From: CAZMCH01 sp964564735
GTDB taxonomy: Bacteria; Poribacteria; DTPJ01
Length of the DNA: 50,693 nucleotides
Assembly (NCBI GenBank): GCA_964564735.1
Contig: CAZMCH010000022.1
Span: 1 to 50,693 of the forward strand
Reading direction: 5' to 3'
Below the pieces are notes generated by a model. It did no database searches. It was not told the DNA's origin and saw only the letters and a program-made list of their open reading frames with translations. This document shows, one piece after another, positions 35,784-43,468 of the stretch. How positions within the stretch are numbered: position 1 is the stretch's first letter; the number at the start of each line of letters is the position of its first letter. Position numbers and translations under genes: made by a program.

Positions 35784-36143
35784 ATGGCAAAAAATCAAAT
35801 TAATATAGACTATGATCCAGAAGGCGATATTTTATATGTTACTTTTGGCGCAAAAGGTCGCAAAGGTAAAGGGTATGAGCTAAATGATCATATCTATCTA
35901 AGGATTGACTTAGAAGAAGATGAACCCCTAGGATTGACGGTTTTGGATTATCAAAAAATCTTAATGAAAAGAGAAATAGAGTTATCATTTTGGAATGAAT
36001 TTGAGCCAAAAGAAAAAGAGTTAATTCAATCAATCATAAGTAAAGAACCACTAAGCCGATTTTTATCGCTAAAAAGTATGACATCACTCACTCCAATTGG
36101 AGTATTGCAGAATTTATCATTGCAGGAGATACTTGCAGCTTGA
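35784..36143 (+). CDS. DUF2283-domain protein, putative antitoxin partner
   Basis: A 119-residue protein. The first 55 residues match DUF2283: INIDYDPEGDILYVTFG, ELNDHIYLRIDLEEDEPLGLTVLDY. DUF2283 genes commonly accompany small toxin-like genes, so an antitoxin role is inferred. The remaining 60 residues are helical and lack a known motif. The frame opens at 35772, but ATG 35784 lies six bases after GAGG and is the best start. Its stop (36141-36143) lies just before the diverged second copy of the glycyl radical enzyme 3' end. Confidence 0.65.
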   Translation: MAKNQINIDYDPEGDILYVTFGAKGRKGKGYELNDHIYLRIDLEEDEPLGLTVLDYQKILMKREIELSFWNEFEPKEKELIQSIISKEPLSRFLSLKSMTSLTPIGVLQNLSLQEILAA

Positions 36144-36159
36144 TCTTGAAGAGCGTTAT

Positions 36160-36264
36160 GATCTAATGCTCAAGGATTATGGGCTACACGCAGTATTTAT
36201 TGATATGTGCAAGAGCGCGCAGGATGAGATTATTCGCAGGGAAGAGATGGAAGGATAAGTTAGG
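36160..36264 (+). pseudogene. Direct repeat copy 2: remnant 3' end of a glycyl radical enzyme gene
   Basis: Positions 36189-36264 are identical to 35404-35479. Upstream, GATCTAATG... aligns with the glycyl radical enzyme (DLM) but has an extra A and a missing G, two compensating frameshifts that abolish the GYS radical loop (reading DYGLHA instead). Further left, the bases still resemble the enzyme over about 20 more positions with many changes. It is therefore either the displaced native gene end or an element-borne imitation of it. There is no ribosome site or start. Confidence 0.8.
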
Positions 36265-36275
36265 GGAAAAATGCT

Positions 36276-36908
36276 GTGAGAAATAAATTAACAGAACTTT
36301 TTGAAGATAAAGAACTTGTGGAAAAGATCAAAAAGAGATTGCCGTATCTATTTCAACTTGCGGAATTAGAGTGTTCAAGAGCAGGTAAACTTGGAATGGA
36401 GATAGGTTCTATACGTGAAAAGATAATTGTCTCTTTACTCATTTATAAATTTGGGGAAGGAAATGTTAATACAGAGATACCAATAACTGAAGCAGAAGTG
36501 GATGTTCAGCTATTTGGAAATCCTATATCTATTAAAACGATTACAGGAAAATCACTTAGCGGAGTCAAACTTATTTGGACAGTTGATGCACAAAATGCTT
36601 TGGAATTTAGTGAAAGATATTCACCATCTTGCGATATTATATTAGTGCAGATTGTATGGGATGGATTTGGCGGATTATACTATATTCCTTTAGTAACCCA
36701 AATAAAAGTGTTTAACGAGATGGAAAGATATGATTACATAAAGCTTCCAAAACTTGGAACAAATCCTCGAGGAGTTGAATTCACCAAACAAGCCCTTTCC
36801 AATTTGATTGGAGATAAAACAACCTATAAATTACCAATAGAATGGAAAAGAATAGAAATGGAATTTAGCCTTTACCAAAAATGGGTTGATCTTTGGAGAG
36901 AAGACTAA
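36276..36908 (+). CDS. ThaI-like type II restriction endonuclease
   Basis: A 210-residue protein resembling the ThaI restriction family by its block CSRAGKLGMEIGSIREKI at 33-50 and YKFGEGNVNTEIPITEAEVD at 57-76. A PD-(D/E)xK-like core is suggested by Asp76 and Lys87 (EVDVQLFGNPISIKT), with Ile where the second acidic residue is usual. ThaI cuts CGCG; target identity for this protein is inference. The start is GTG 36276, behind AGGGGA. The stop is one base from the methyltransferase start, so this is a coupled restriction-modification operon. It begins 12 bases after direct repeat copy 2. Confidence 0.7.
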   Translation: MRNKLTELFEDKELVEKIKKRLPYLFQLAELECSRAGKLGMEIGSIREKIIVSLLIYKFGEGNVNTEIPITEAEVDVQLFGNPISIKTITGKSLSGVKLIWTVDAQNALEFSERYSPSCDIILVQIVWDGFGGLYYIPLVTQIKVFNEMERYDYIKLPKLGTNPRGVEFTKQALSNLIGDKTTYKLPIEWKRIEMEFSLYQKWVDLWRED

Positions 36909-36909
36909 A

Positions 36910-37818
36910 ATGAAATCCACCAAACAAAAAGGAACTAAGACAAGTTCCTTTGGTTCTCCGGGTAGAATCGGACATGACTCTAGTTCCTTCTATGCAAGCA
37001 AATTATATGACGGATTACCAGAAGAAGAATTAGCTGAATACATGGAAAATCCTATTCCTGATAGTTACCTTGATCATGTTATATGTAAATCCAGTGAGGA
37101 CATGGAAGAATTACCCGATAATAGCGTTCATCTCATGGTAACATCCCCGCCTTATAATGTCGGAAAAGAATATGATAAAGATTTAACGCTTGATGAATAC
37201 AGGGTTTTTTTGAAATGTGTATGGGCTGAAGTTAAACGAGTGCTTGTCCCCGGTGGCAGAGCTTGTATTAACATCGCTAATCTTGGCAGAAAACCATATA
37301 TTCCATTACACACATTCATCATTGAGGACATGCTTGAATTGGGATTTTTGATGCGGGGAGAGATCATCTGGAATAAGGCATCAAGCGGAAGCCCATCTAC
37401 CGCATGGGGCAGTTGGTTGTCTGCGAAAAATCCTACTTTGAGAGATATACATGAATATATACTCGTCTTTTCAAAAGGTTCATTCAAGCGTGAAAGTATG
37501 GGAAGAAACAGCACGATTTCAAGGGATGAGTTTCTTGAATTTACCAAAAGTGTTTGGACATTTCCTGCGGAGTCGGCAAGAAAAGTTGGTCATCCAGCAC
37601 CTTTTCCTGTTGAATTGCCATATCGTTTGATTCAGCTTTATACTTTTAGTAACGAAATTGTGCTTGATCCGTTTATGGGAAGTGGACAGACTGCAATATC
37701 TGCTATAAAGACAGAAAGACATTACGTTGGATATGAAACAAATGAAAGCTATCATAAATTAGCAACAAATCGAATAAATGAGTTTATGCAAAATCACTTT
37801 TCTCCATTATTGTTTTAG
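36910..37818 (+). CDS. Beta-class DNA methyltransferase of the R-M pair
   Basis: A 302-residue methyltransferase. The catalytic motif IV TSPPYNVG (SPPY at 79-82) precedes the SAM-binding FMGSG (255-259, in DPFMGSGQT), which is the beta-class order. SPPY favours N4-cytosine methylation over N6-adenine. The target recognition region lies between, at about 140-240 (WNKASSGSPSTAWGSW). The frame opens at 36886, but ATG 36910 follows GGAGA and starts one base after the endonuclease stop. It should protect host DNA at the endonuclease site; CGCG would be expected if the ThaI assignment holds. Confidence 0.88.
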   Translation: MKSTKQKGTKTSSFGSPGRIGHDSSSFYASKLYDGLPEEELAEYMENPIPDSYLDHVICKSSEDMEELPDNSVHLMVTSPPYNVGKEYDKDLTLDEYRVFLKCVWAEVKRVLVPGGRACINIANLGRKPYIPLHTFIIEDMLELGFLMRGEIIWNKASSGSPSTAWGSWLSAKNPTLRDIHEYILVFSKGSFKRESMGRNSTISRDEFLEFTKSVWTFPAESARKVGHPAPFPVELPYRLIQLYTFSNEIVLDPFMGSGQTAISAIKTERHYVGYETNESYHKLATNRINEFMQNHFSPLLF

Positions 37819-37855
37819 CTAATAATTCAACACATAAAAGATGGAGGTTTGAGAA

Positions 37856-38488
37856 ATGATTAACAAGTATTTGTTTCTTTTTTCGATCTTGTGTCTATCT
37901 TCTATTATGCTTTCAGTAAATGCGCAAGATGCGCTGGAGAATTTCCTGCAAAACGCTGATTTTGAAAATCAAGGCTTTGCACCATGGACTATGTGGGTTG
38001 AAGACGCAAGTGCGCAGGCATTAATGGCTGTTGACAAAAAAATAAGTTTTGAAGGGACTCAAAGCCTTCAAATAGATATAAAAAAGCGTGGTGGAGGAAA
38101 ACGAGTTGAGTTACATCAGAATCCGCTTTTCTTAAAGAAAGGTCAAAAACTAACACTTGCTATGTGGGCGAAAGTTACTGATGATGAGATTAGACCTGCG
38201 AAAATGATAGTTAATCATCGTGCAGACCCTTGGACATCATATCTATTTAAAGAGATAACAATAAAATGGGAATGGATAGAATTTTGGGCAACATTCACTA
38301 TGCCAGCAGATGATAATATTGTTGGTGTCTATATAGAGATGATTGATAATGCTGGACAAATTTGGTTTGATCATTTCAGGCTTTATGAAGGTAATTATAT
38401 AGAAGAAAATTTGGGTGGTCAGAAAAAAGCAATTCAACCAAACGAAAAAATGGCAACAACATGGTCTAAAGTAAAATTACTGGATTAA
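37856..38488 (+). CDS. Secreted carbohydrate-binding (CBM4/9-like) protein
   Basis: A 210-residue exported protein. Signal peptide at about 1-23 (YLFLFSILCLSSIMLSVNA). The body is a single jelly-roll: LQNADFENQGFAPWTMW at 31-47, the GTQSLQIDI strand, LTLAMWAKV, WEWIEFWATFTMP and IWFDHFRLYEG, all hallmarks of CBM_4_9/galactose-binding-like folds. It ends in MATTWSKVKLLD, similar to the end of the secreted protein at 26773-27627. GGAGG upstream fixes the ATG at 37856. It has no catalytic domain, so it is a binding protein, perhaps for glycans at the cell surface. It begins 38 bases after the methyltransferase. Confidence 0.82.
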   Translation: MINKYLFLFSILCLSSIMLSVNAQDALENFLQNADFENQGFAPWTMWVEDASAQALMAVDKKISFEGTQSLQIDIKKRGGGKRVELHQNPLFLKKGQKLTLAMWAKVTDDEIRPAKMIVNHRADPWTSYLFKEITIKWEWIEFWATFTMPADDNIVGVYIEMIDNAGQIWFDHFRLYEGNYIEENLGGQKKAIQPNEKMATTWSKVKLLD

Positions 38489-38501
38489 AAAAGGACAAAA
38501 A

Positions 38502-38825
38502 ATGTTTAAAATAAAAAGAATCTGGATCATTATAATTCTATTTATATTTTTCGGATGTAGCTCATATATCAAAATATCTGACATAAAAAATGATCCATTG
38601 TTTTATAATAAAAAGCAAGTTACTGTTAAAGGTAGAGTAACAGAGACATTTGCTATACCTTTCATTAATAATGGTATGTATCGAATAACTGATGATAGCG
38701 ATAGTATATGGATTATGAGCAAAAACGTGCCTTTCAGAGGTGATAAAGTCATTGTGAGAGGCGAAGTCAAAACCACACTAACAATAGGTAATCGTTCTTT
38801 TGGAACAGTTATAGTTGAAAATTAG
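38502..38825 (+). CDS. Small lipoprotein with an OB-fold-like domain
   Basis: A 107-residue protein. A hydrophobic signal (IWIIIILFIFFGC) ends in a lipobox-like FFGC, so the mature protein starts at Cys19. The rest is a small beta-barrel: VTVKGRVTETF, YRITDDSDSIWIMS, DKVIVRGEVKT, typical of envelope OB-fold (tRNA_anti-like) proteins. Its function is unknown. It follows the CBM gene by 13 bases and precedes the unknown 243-residue gene by 10, so the three are probably one operon. Confidence 0.75.
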   Translation: MFKIKRIWIIIILFIFFGCSSYIKISDIKNDPLFYNKKQVTVKGRVTETFAIPFINNGMYRITDDSDSIWIMSKNVPFRGDKVIVRGEVKTTLTIGNRSFGTVIVEN

Positions 38826-38835
38826 AGGGATATAA

Positions 38836-39567
38836 ATGCAGTTCAAAACAATAACCGCTAACGAGGCTTTGAGTAAATTTATAAAGAAAAGGCGTGAATT
38901 ACTAGCCTTATATGTTCCTGTTGATGACTTAAAATGGCGTAGGCTGTATCCTGAATCATTCTATGAATCAGATGGATTATTAAGCCCTAATGAAACAAAA
39001 TATATAGCTTTGATATATGAGATTTTTCTTCTTGTTATATCTGGAAGTAAAAAAGACTTAATAGAAGATGAACTTAATTTGATCTATATGGACATTGAAT
39101 ACAAGTCAAAATCAGAGAATCTATCTAGCTCAATATTATCAGCTATTCAGGAACGGCTTATTCTCAAGAAGCTTTTTATATCAGAAATAGAGATTTTAGC
39201 AAAAGAAGCAGAATCGATTTTTCCAGATGATTCCGCTGTAATATTGCCGATAAAATTTCGTCTTGAGGCTTCTACTTATTTAGTTCGTTTGCTTGCTTAT
39301 GGTCTATTTACTGATAATAGCATGATGTTTGATCGCATAGCAGAAGTCTTTGATTTAGAAAAGCTTCAATCAGCAACCAAACCAGAAGATAAACATGGAT
39401 TAGATGAAACATTAAAATTTCTATATAAGGGCTTAATTCAGAAAAATGATCGTGGAAGACAAGGTAGCTCAAGAGCAGCACATGAAACACTAAAAGTCTT
39501 AAGAGAATGGTATCCTAATAACGATTATGTTAATTGGTGTATAGATCACATTGAAAAATATGTCTGA
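38836..39567 (+). CDS. Conserved-looking protein of unknown function
   Basis: A 243-residue, mostly helical, soluble protein with no signal peptide or membrane segment. Notable stretches are an N-terminal KFIKKRRELLALYVPVDDLKW and a C-terminal GRQGSSRAAHETLKVLREWYP. I recognise no domain. A ribosome site (AGAGG) precedes the ATG. Its last 8 bases overlap the queH start, so it is translationally coupled to queH and to the SelA-like gene. That suggests a link to tRNA modification or selenium chemistry, but nothing in the sequence shows it. Confidence 0.6.
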   Translation: MQFKTITANEALSKFIKKRRELLALYVPVDDLKWRRLYPESFYESDGLLSPNETKYIALIYEIFLLVISGSKKDLIEDELNLIYMDIEYKSKSENLSSSILSAIQERLILKKLFISEIEILAKEAESIFPDDSAVILPIKFRLEASTYLVRLLAYGLFTDNSMMFDRIAEVFDLEKLQSATKPEDKHGLDETLKFLYKGLIQKNDRGRQGSSRAAHETLKVLREWYPNNDYVNWCIDHIEKYV

Positions 39568-40141
39568 ACAAAAGAAAAAACTACTACTCCATATTTGCTG
39601 TGCGCCTTGCTCAACGCATACGATTGAACAGCTAAAAGCGGATTATGATGTTGCAGGGCATTTTTATAATCCTAATATCCATCCTGAAAATGAATATCTG
39701 CTTAGAGAAAATGAGATGAAACGCTATGCAGATATTATCAAACTTGACCTTTTTTGTGATGAATATAATTCTGATAAATGGTTTGAGCTAACTAAAGGAA
39801 TGGAGGATATGCCCGAAGGTGATAAAAGATGCCTAGTCTGCTATGAAATGCGTCTTGATAAAACTGCTCGATATGCAAAAGAACATGGTTACGAAGTTAT
39901 CACAACTACACTTTCTATTAGCCCTCATAAGAACGCAGATAAAATTAATGAAGTTGGTTTGCGAATTTCAGAAAGGCATAAAATAAAATTCCTTGCTGAT
40001 GATTTCAAGAAAAAAGGCGGATTTGAAAAAAGTATTCTAATGAGTAAGGAAAACAATCTGTATCGTCAATCTTATTGCGGGTGCATATTCAGCAAAAATG
40101 AATCAGAAAAACGCAATCTTGCAAGAAAAAAACGAAAATGA
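39560..40141 (+). CDS. queH: Epoxyqueuosine reductase QueH
   Basis: A 193-residue protein of the QueH (DUF208) family, the non-homologous replacement for QueG. All iron-sulphur/metal cysteines are present: Cys13-Cys14 (LLHICCAPCSTH), Cys91 and Cys94 (KRCLVCYEMRL) and Cys173-Gly-Cys175 (SYCGC). YNPNIHPENEY and TTTLSISPHKN are diagnostic. It reduces epoxyqueuosine to queuosine in tRNA. The frame opens at a TTG (39551), but ATG 39560 is the likely start. It overlaps the upstream gene by 8 bases and the SelA-like gene by 4 (ATGA), so it sits in the middle of a tight operon. Confidence 0.93.
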   Translation: MSEQKKKLLLHICCAPCSTHTIEQLKADYDVAGHFYNPNIHPENEYLLRENEMKRYADIIKLDLFCDEYNSDKWFELTKGMEDMPEGDKRCLVCYEMRLDKTARYAKEHGYEVITTTLSISPHKNADKINEVGLRISERHKIKFLADDFKKKGGFEKSILMSKENNLYRQSYCGCIFSKNESEKRNLARKKRK

Positions 40142-41499
40142 GCAATGAATTTAAATCTAAATATCTTCGTCAATTACCATCCGTTGGCAAGCTAATAGAA
40201 AATCCTGAATTATCTGGCTTATCTCCTCATTCCCTAGTTATACAGTCTATTCGTGAAATTATTGATATTCGCAAATCATTGATCCTATCAGCAAAAGATG
40301 AAATGGAGATAGCAAATATTGATCTATCTCCAGAAAGAATTATAACAGAAGTAAAGGCAATTATTCTTAATAAATCAAGAATGGGCAACCGATATGCCAT
40401 CAATGCAACGGGTGATGTCTTGAATGAAAAGCTTGGTCGTTCTCCGCTTAATGATTTCGCAAAAAATGCGGTGATAAATGTCATAAAAAGGTATTCAATT
40501 TGCTCTGATAGAGAGTTAAATGAACTGCTTTCATACATTACTGGTGCAGAAGCAAGCCTAGTTGTGAATAACGGAATAGCGGGTTTAATACTCGCATTAA
40601 ATACCTTCTGCAATGGAAAAGAGGTTGTTGTATCGAGAGGCGAATTATTTGATGATGAAGGGCGATTGCCTGAATTAATTGAGTTGAGTAGTTCTAAGCT
40701 AATTTCCGTCGGCACTACGAATAAGACTCACTTAGAAGATTATAAAAAAGCCATTAACGCTAATACTGGGGCAATATTAAAGGTAAATAGAGACAATTAT
40801 CGTATTGTCGGATTTACAGAACAGGTTGAACTAAGCGATCTGATTGCACTTATGAGAAAATATGAGCTTCTAGTCATAAACTATATGGAAAATGGCTGTT
40901 TAATTGATTTGACGCAATTTTGTTTTTCTAACGAATCTTATGTGCCATTAAGTATAAAAAACGGTGCTGATATTGTATGTTTTAGTGGTAATAGGCTATT
41001 TGGTAGTTCTCAAACAGGTATGATTGTCGGAAAAGAGAAATATATCTTACCCATGAGTCAGAATCCTCTCTATAATGCCTTAAAGCCTGATAAAATAGCA
41101 ATAACTGCCCTAGAAAGCACATTAAGGACTTATATCGACACTGACAAAATCGTGGAGAACAATGTCCCTCTGCAATTACTTAATAGATCATATACCGAAA
41201 TATCATCAATGGCAGAAATATTAATCGGGAAAATAAAGGATATAATAGAAGTAAAAACAAAAGATAGCTACTCATACATAGAATCAATATCATTAAATAA
41301 ACTTCAAACTCGGCTGGTTCTGATAAAGCCTACCAAAATTTCATCAGAAGAATTTGCTCAAAGGCTTATAATGCGTGATATTCCGATTTTTGTTATATGC
41401 GAAAATGATCACATTGTTATTGATCTGCGAACTGTTTGGATTGACGAAATAGATGAGATCGCCAACGCCATTTATGAAATCTATCATAATGTAAAATAG
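40138..41499 (+). CDS. selA: SelA-like protein lacking the PLP lysine (L-seryl-tRNA(Sec) selenium transferase homologue)
   Basis: A 453-residue SelA homologue of nearly normal length. Aligned blocks include an N-terminal LRQLPSVGKLI, INATGDVLNEKLGR near 88, VGTTNKTHLEDY near 191, LKVNRDNYRIVGFT near 214 and CFSGNRLFGSSQTG at 281-294. In active SelA the last block carries GDK, with Lys as the PLP-binding residue; here it reads GNR (Arg286). The HTNLGR and GGSFRIPD elements of canonical SelA are also altered (NEKLGR, DEGRLPE). A PLP-dependent reaction is therefore unlikely. It may be a degenerate or repurposed paralogue. Its start overlaps queH by four bases. No selB, selC or selD is in the window. 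Confidence 0.85.
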   Translation: MSNEFKSKYLRQLPSVGKLIENPELSGLSPHSLVIQSIREIIDIRKSLILSAKDEMEIANIDLSPERIITEVKAIILNKSRMGNRYAINATGDVLNEKLGRSPLNDFAKNAVINVIKRYSICSDRELNELLSYITGAEASLVVNNGIAGLILALNTFCNGKEVVVSRGELFDDEGRLPELIELSSSKLISVGTTNKTHLEDYKKAINANTGAILKVNRDNYRIVGFTEQVELSDLIALMRKYELLVINYMENGCLIDLTQFCFSNESYVPLSIKNGADIVCFSGNRLFGSSQTGMIVGKEKYILPMSQNPLYNALKPDKIAITALESTLRTYIDTDKIVENNVPLQLLNRSYTEISSMAEILIGKIKDIIEVKTKDSYSYIESISLNKLQTRLVLIKPTKISSEEFAQRLIMRDIPIFVICENDHIVIDLRTVWIDEIDEIANAIYEIYHNVK

Positions 41500-41625
41500 A
41501 CACCAATTAATTTCAATCTTGATAAGTCGTCAAAAATAATGTATCATGATTCTGATAAAAATAGAATTGTATGAATAAGTTAGGATTAATTAGACATATA
41601 TTACAGATTTTAAGGAGATTCAATA

Positions 41626-43218
41626 ATGGCAAAGAAACAGATACTTTTCCACGATGATGCAAGAACACCGATGAAAGATGGTGCTTATGAAATAGCTGAT
41701 ACAGTAAAAATTACATTAGGTCCAAAAGGAAGAAATGTTATCCTTGATAAGAAATTTGGCTCTCCTGTTATAACAAATGAAGGCAATAAAATAGCGAAAG
41801 AAATAGAGCTAAAAGACCCATCTGAAAATCTAGGGGCGCGTATGCTTAGGGAAGTAGCATCTAAAACTCATGATATGGTTGGTGGAGGAACAGTTACATC
41901 AATGATCATTGCTCAATCGATATTACGTGAAGGAATAAAAGCTATTGCCTTTGGAGCTAATCCAATGCAAATAAAAGCTGGAATTGATAAAGCTGTTACC
42001 GAAACAATTAAATACATCAAGAGCAAAAGCAAAAAAGTAGAAAGTAAAGATGATGTTATAAAAATAGCAACCGTTGCGTCAAATAATGATACTCAGATTG
42101 GAAATTTGATTGCAGATGCTCTTGATAAAGTTGGTAATGAAGGCGTTGTTACTGTTGAGGAAGCTAAAGGCGTTGATACAGGAATAGAAATAGTAGAAGG
42201 GATGCAGTTTGATAAAGGATACATATCGCCGTATATGGTAAGTGATGTAGAGACAATGGAGGCAATTCTTGATAACCCATTAATACTCATAAATGAAGGA
42301 AAAATCAGTGCCTTACAACCATTATTACCGATTTTGCAGAAAGTAGCACAGATGGCAAGACCCCTTTTAATAATTGCTGAGGATGTAGAGGGAGAAGCTC
42401 TTTCAGCTTTGGTTGTCAATAGAGTCAGGGGCATGCTTGATGTGGTTGCGGTAAAGGCTCCCGGTTATGGAGATAGAAGAAAAGACATGCTTTCTGATAT
42501 TGCTATTGCCACAGGTGGACAACTTATATCCAATGAATTAGGCTTCAAACTTGAGAATGTCGTTATAGGTATGCTTGGTCAGGCAAGGCGTATTATTGTA
42601 GATAAAGAAAACACAACCATTATTGGTGGAATGGGAAAAACTGATGCAATAAACGGCAGAATAGAGCAATTACGCAAGCAAATAACAGATACAACATCTG
42701 ATTATGATAGAGAGAAACTTCAGGAAAGGCTTGCTAAGTTTGGTAATGGAGTTGCTATTATCAATGTCGGAGCTCCAACAGAAACCGCAATGAAAGAGAT
42801 GAAAGCAAGGACAGAAGACGCTCTTGCATCAACAAGATCAGCGATTGAAGAAGGCTTTGTTATTGGAGGTGGAGTTACATTGCTTAGGGCAATCCCTGAT
42901 ATTGAAAAACTGGATTTATCAGGCGATCAAGCTATTGGGGCAAATATAATTAAAAATGCGTTGAGCGAACCAATAAGAGTTATCTCTTCAAATGCAGGTG
43001 CAGAAGGTTCTGTAATAGCAATAAAAGTGAAGGAAATGGGTGAAAACTTTGGCTTTAATGCAAATACAGGTCAAATTGAGGACTTAATGACTGCGGGTAT
43101 TTTTGATCCTGCAAAAACTGTTTGTGCCTCTTTGCAGAGCGCAGCAAGCGTTGCAGGTATGATGCTTACTACCGAAGCGTTGATAACTGATTTGCCCAAA
43201 GAAGATAATAAAAAATAA
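41626..43218 (+). CDS. groL: GroEL/Cpn60-family chaperonin with altered ATPase residues
   Basis: A 530-residue chaperonin-fold protein aligning without gaps to E. coli GroEL over the first 100 residues. TLGPKGRNV (30-38) is intact, but the catalytic Asp87 is Gly (GGGTVT in place of GDGTTT) and Asp52 is Glu (TNEG in place of TKDG). The Asp398-type segment TEDALASTRSAIEEG is retained. There is no GGM tail (it ends PKEDNKK). Substitution at Asp87 is known to abolish ATP hydrolysis in GroEL, so ring cycling is doubtful. It may be a specialised paralogue. No groES and no CIRCE operator are nearby. GGAG supports the ATG. It follows the SelA-like gene after 126 bases. Confidence 0.9.
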   Translation: MAKKQILFHDDARTPMKDGAYEIADTVKITLGPKGRNVILDKKFGSPVITNEGNKIAKEIELKDPSENLGARMLREVASKTHDMVGGGTVTSMIIAQSILREGIKAIAFGANPMQIKAGIDKAVTETIKYIKSKSKKVESKDDVIKIATVASNNDTQIGNLIADALDKVGNEGVVTVEEAKGVDTGIEIVEGMQFDKGYISPYMVSDVETMEAILDNPLILINEGKISALQPLLPILQKVAQMARPLLIIAEDVEGEALSALVVNRVRGMLDVVAVKAPGYGDRRKDMLSDIAIATGGQLISNELGFKLENVVIGMLGQARRIIVDKENTTIIGGMGKTDAINGRIEQLRKQITDTTSDYDREKLQERLAKFGNGVAIINVGAPTETAMKEMKARTEDALASTRSAIEEGFVIGGGVTLLRAIPDIEKLDLSGDQAIGANIIKNALSEPIRVISSNAGAEGSVIAIKVKEMGENFGFNANTGQIEDLMTAGIFDPAKTVCASLQSAASVAGMMLTTEALITDLPKEDNKK

Positions 43219-43224
43219 AAAAGC

Positions 43225-43260
43225 GGTTTATTTTCCTTTATTGTAAAGGAGGAATAGACC
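43225..43260 (+). terminator. Long imperfect hairpin after the chaperonin gene
   Basis: GGTTTATTTTCCTTTA (43225-43240) pairs with the sequence ending in AATAGACC (43260) across a three-base loop, with one bulge and three G-U pairs, 16 pairs in total. It begins seven bases after the stop codon. A T-run occurs only at 43278, so it is a probable but not classic terminator. Confidence 0.55.
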
Positions 43261-43308
43261 ATTGGTTGACCAGATTAATTTTTTTAGGAATAGAAAGCGG
43301 ATGAAACG

Positions 43309-43351
43309 GATTAAGCGGATTTAGTATTTAATTGATTTTATCCGCTTAATC
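43309..43351. repeat. 12-bp inverted repeat, part of a dispersed element
   Basis: GATTAAGCGGAT (43309-43320) and its exact complement ATCCGCTTAATC (43340-43351) are separated by 19 bases. The right side runs into ATCAGCGTTCTATAAA (43349-43364), which also occurs alone at 3752-3767. The rest of the gap 43219-43468 holds no recognisable gene. Confidence 0.6.
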
Positions 43352-43468
43352 AGCGTTCTATAAATATTTAATAGGTTGACCACTGCTAAATTAATACATT
43401 CCCTTAGGGCTTTAGTATTATTGACTTACTCTGATCTCTCATATACGCTATTATTTTGGGATTGTCTA

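Noticed and set aside
40227..40715. 162-residue minus-strand frame opposite the SelA-like gene
   Set aside because: Shadow of the real coding frame; low-complexity Ser-rich product with no domain.
40138..41499. SelA as evidence that the organism uses selenocysteine
   Set aside because: The cofactor lysine is missing and no selB, selC or selD is seen, so this gene alone does not support selenocysteine use.
41500..41625. CIRCE heat-shock operator before the chaperonin gene
   Set aside because: The TTAGCACTC/GAGTGCTAA inverted repeat is absent.
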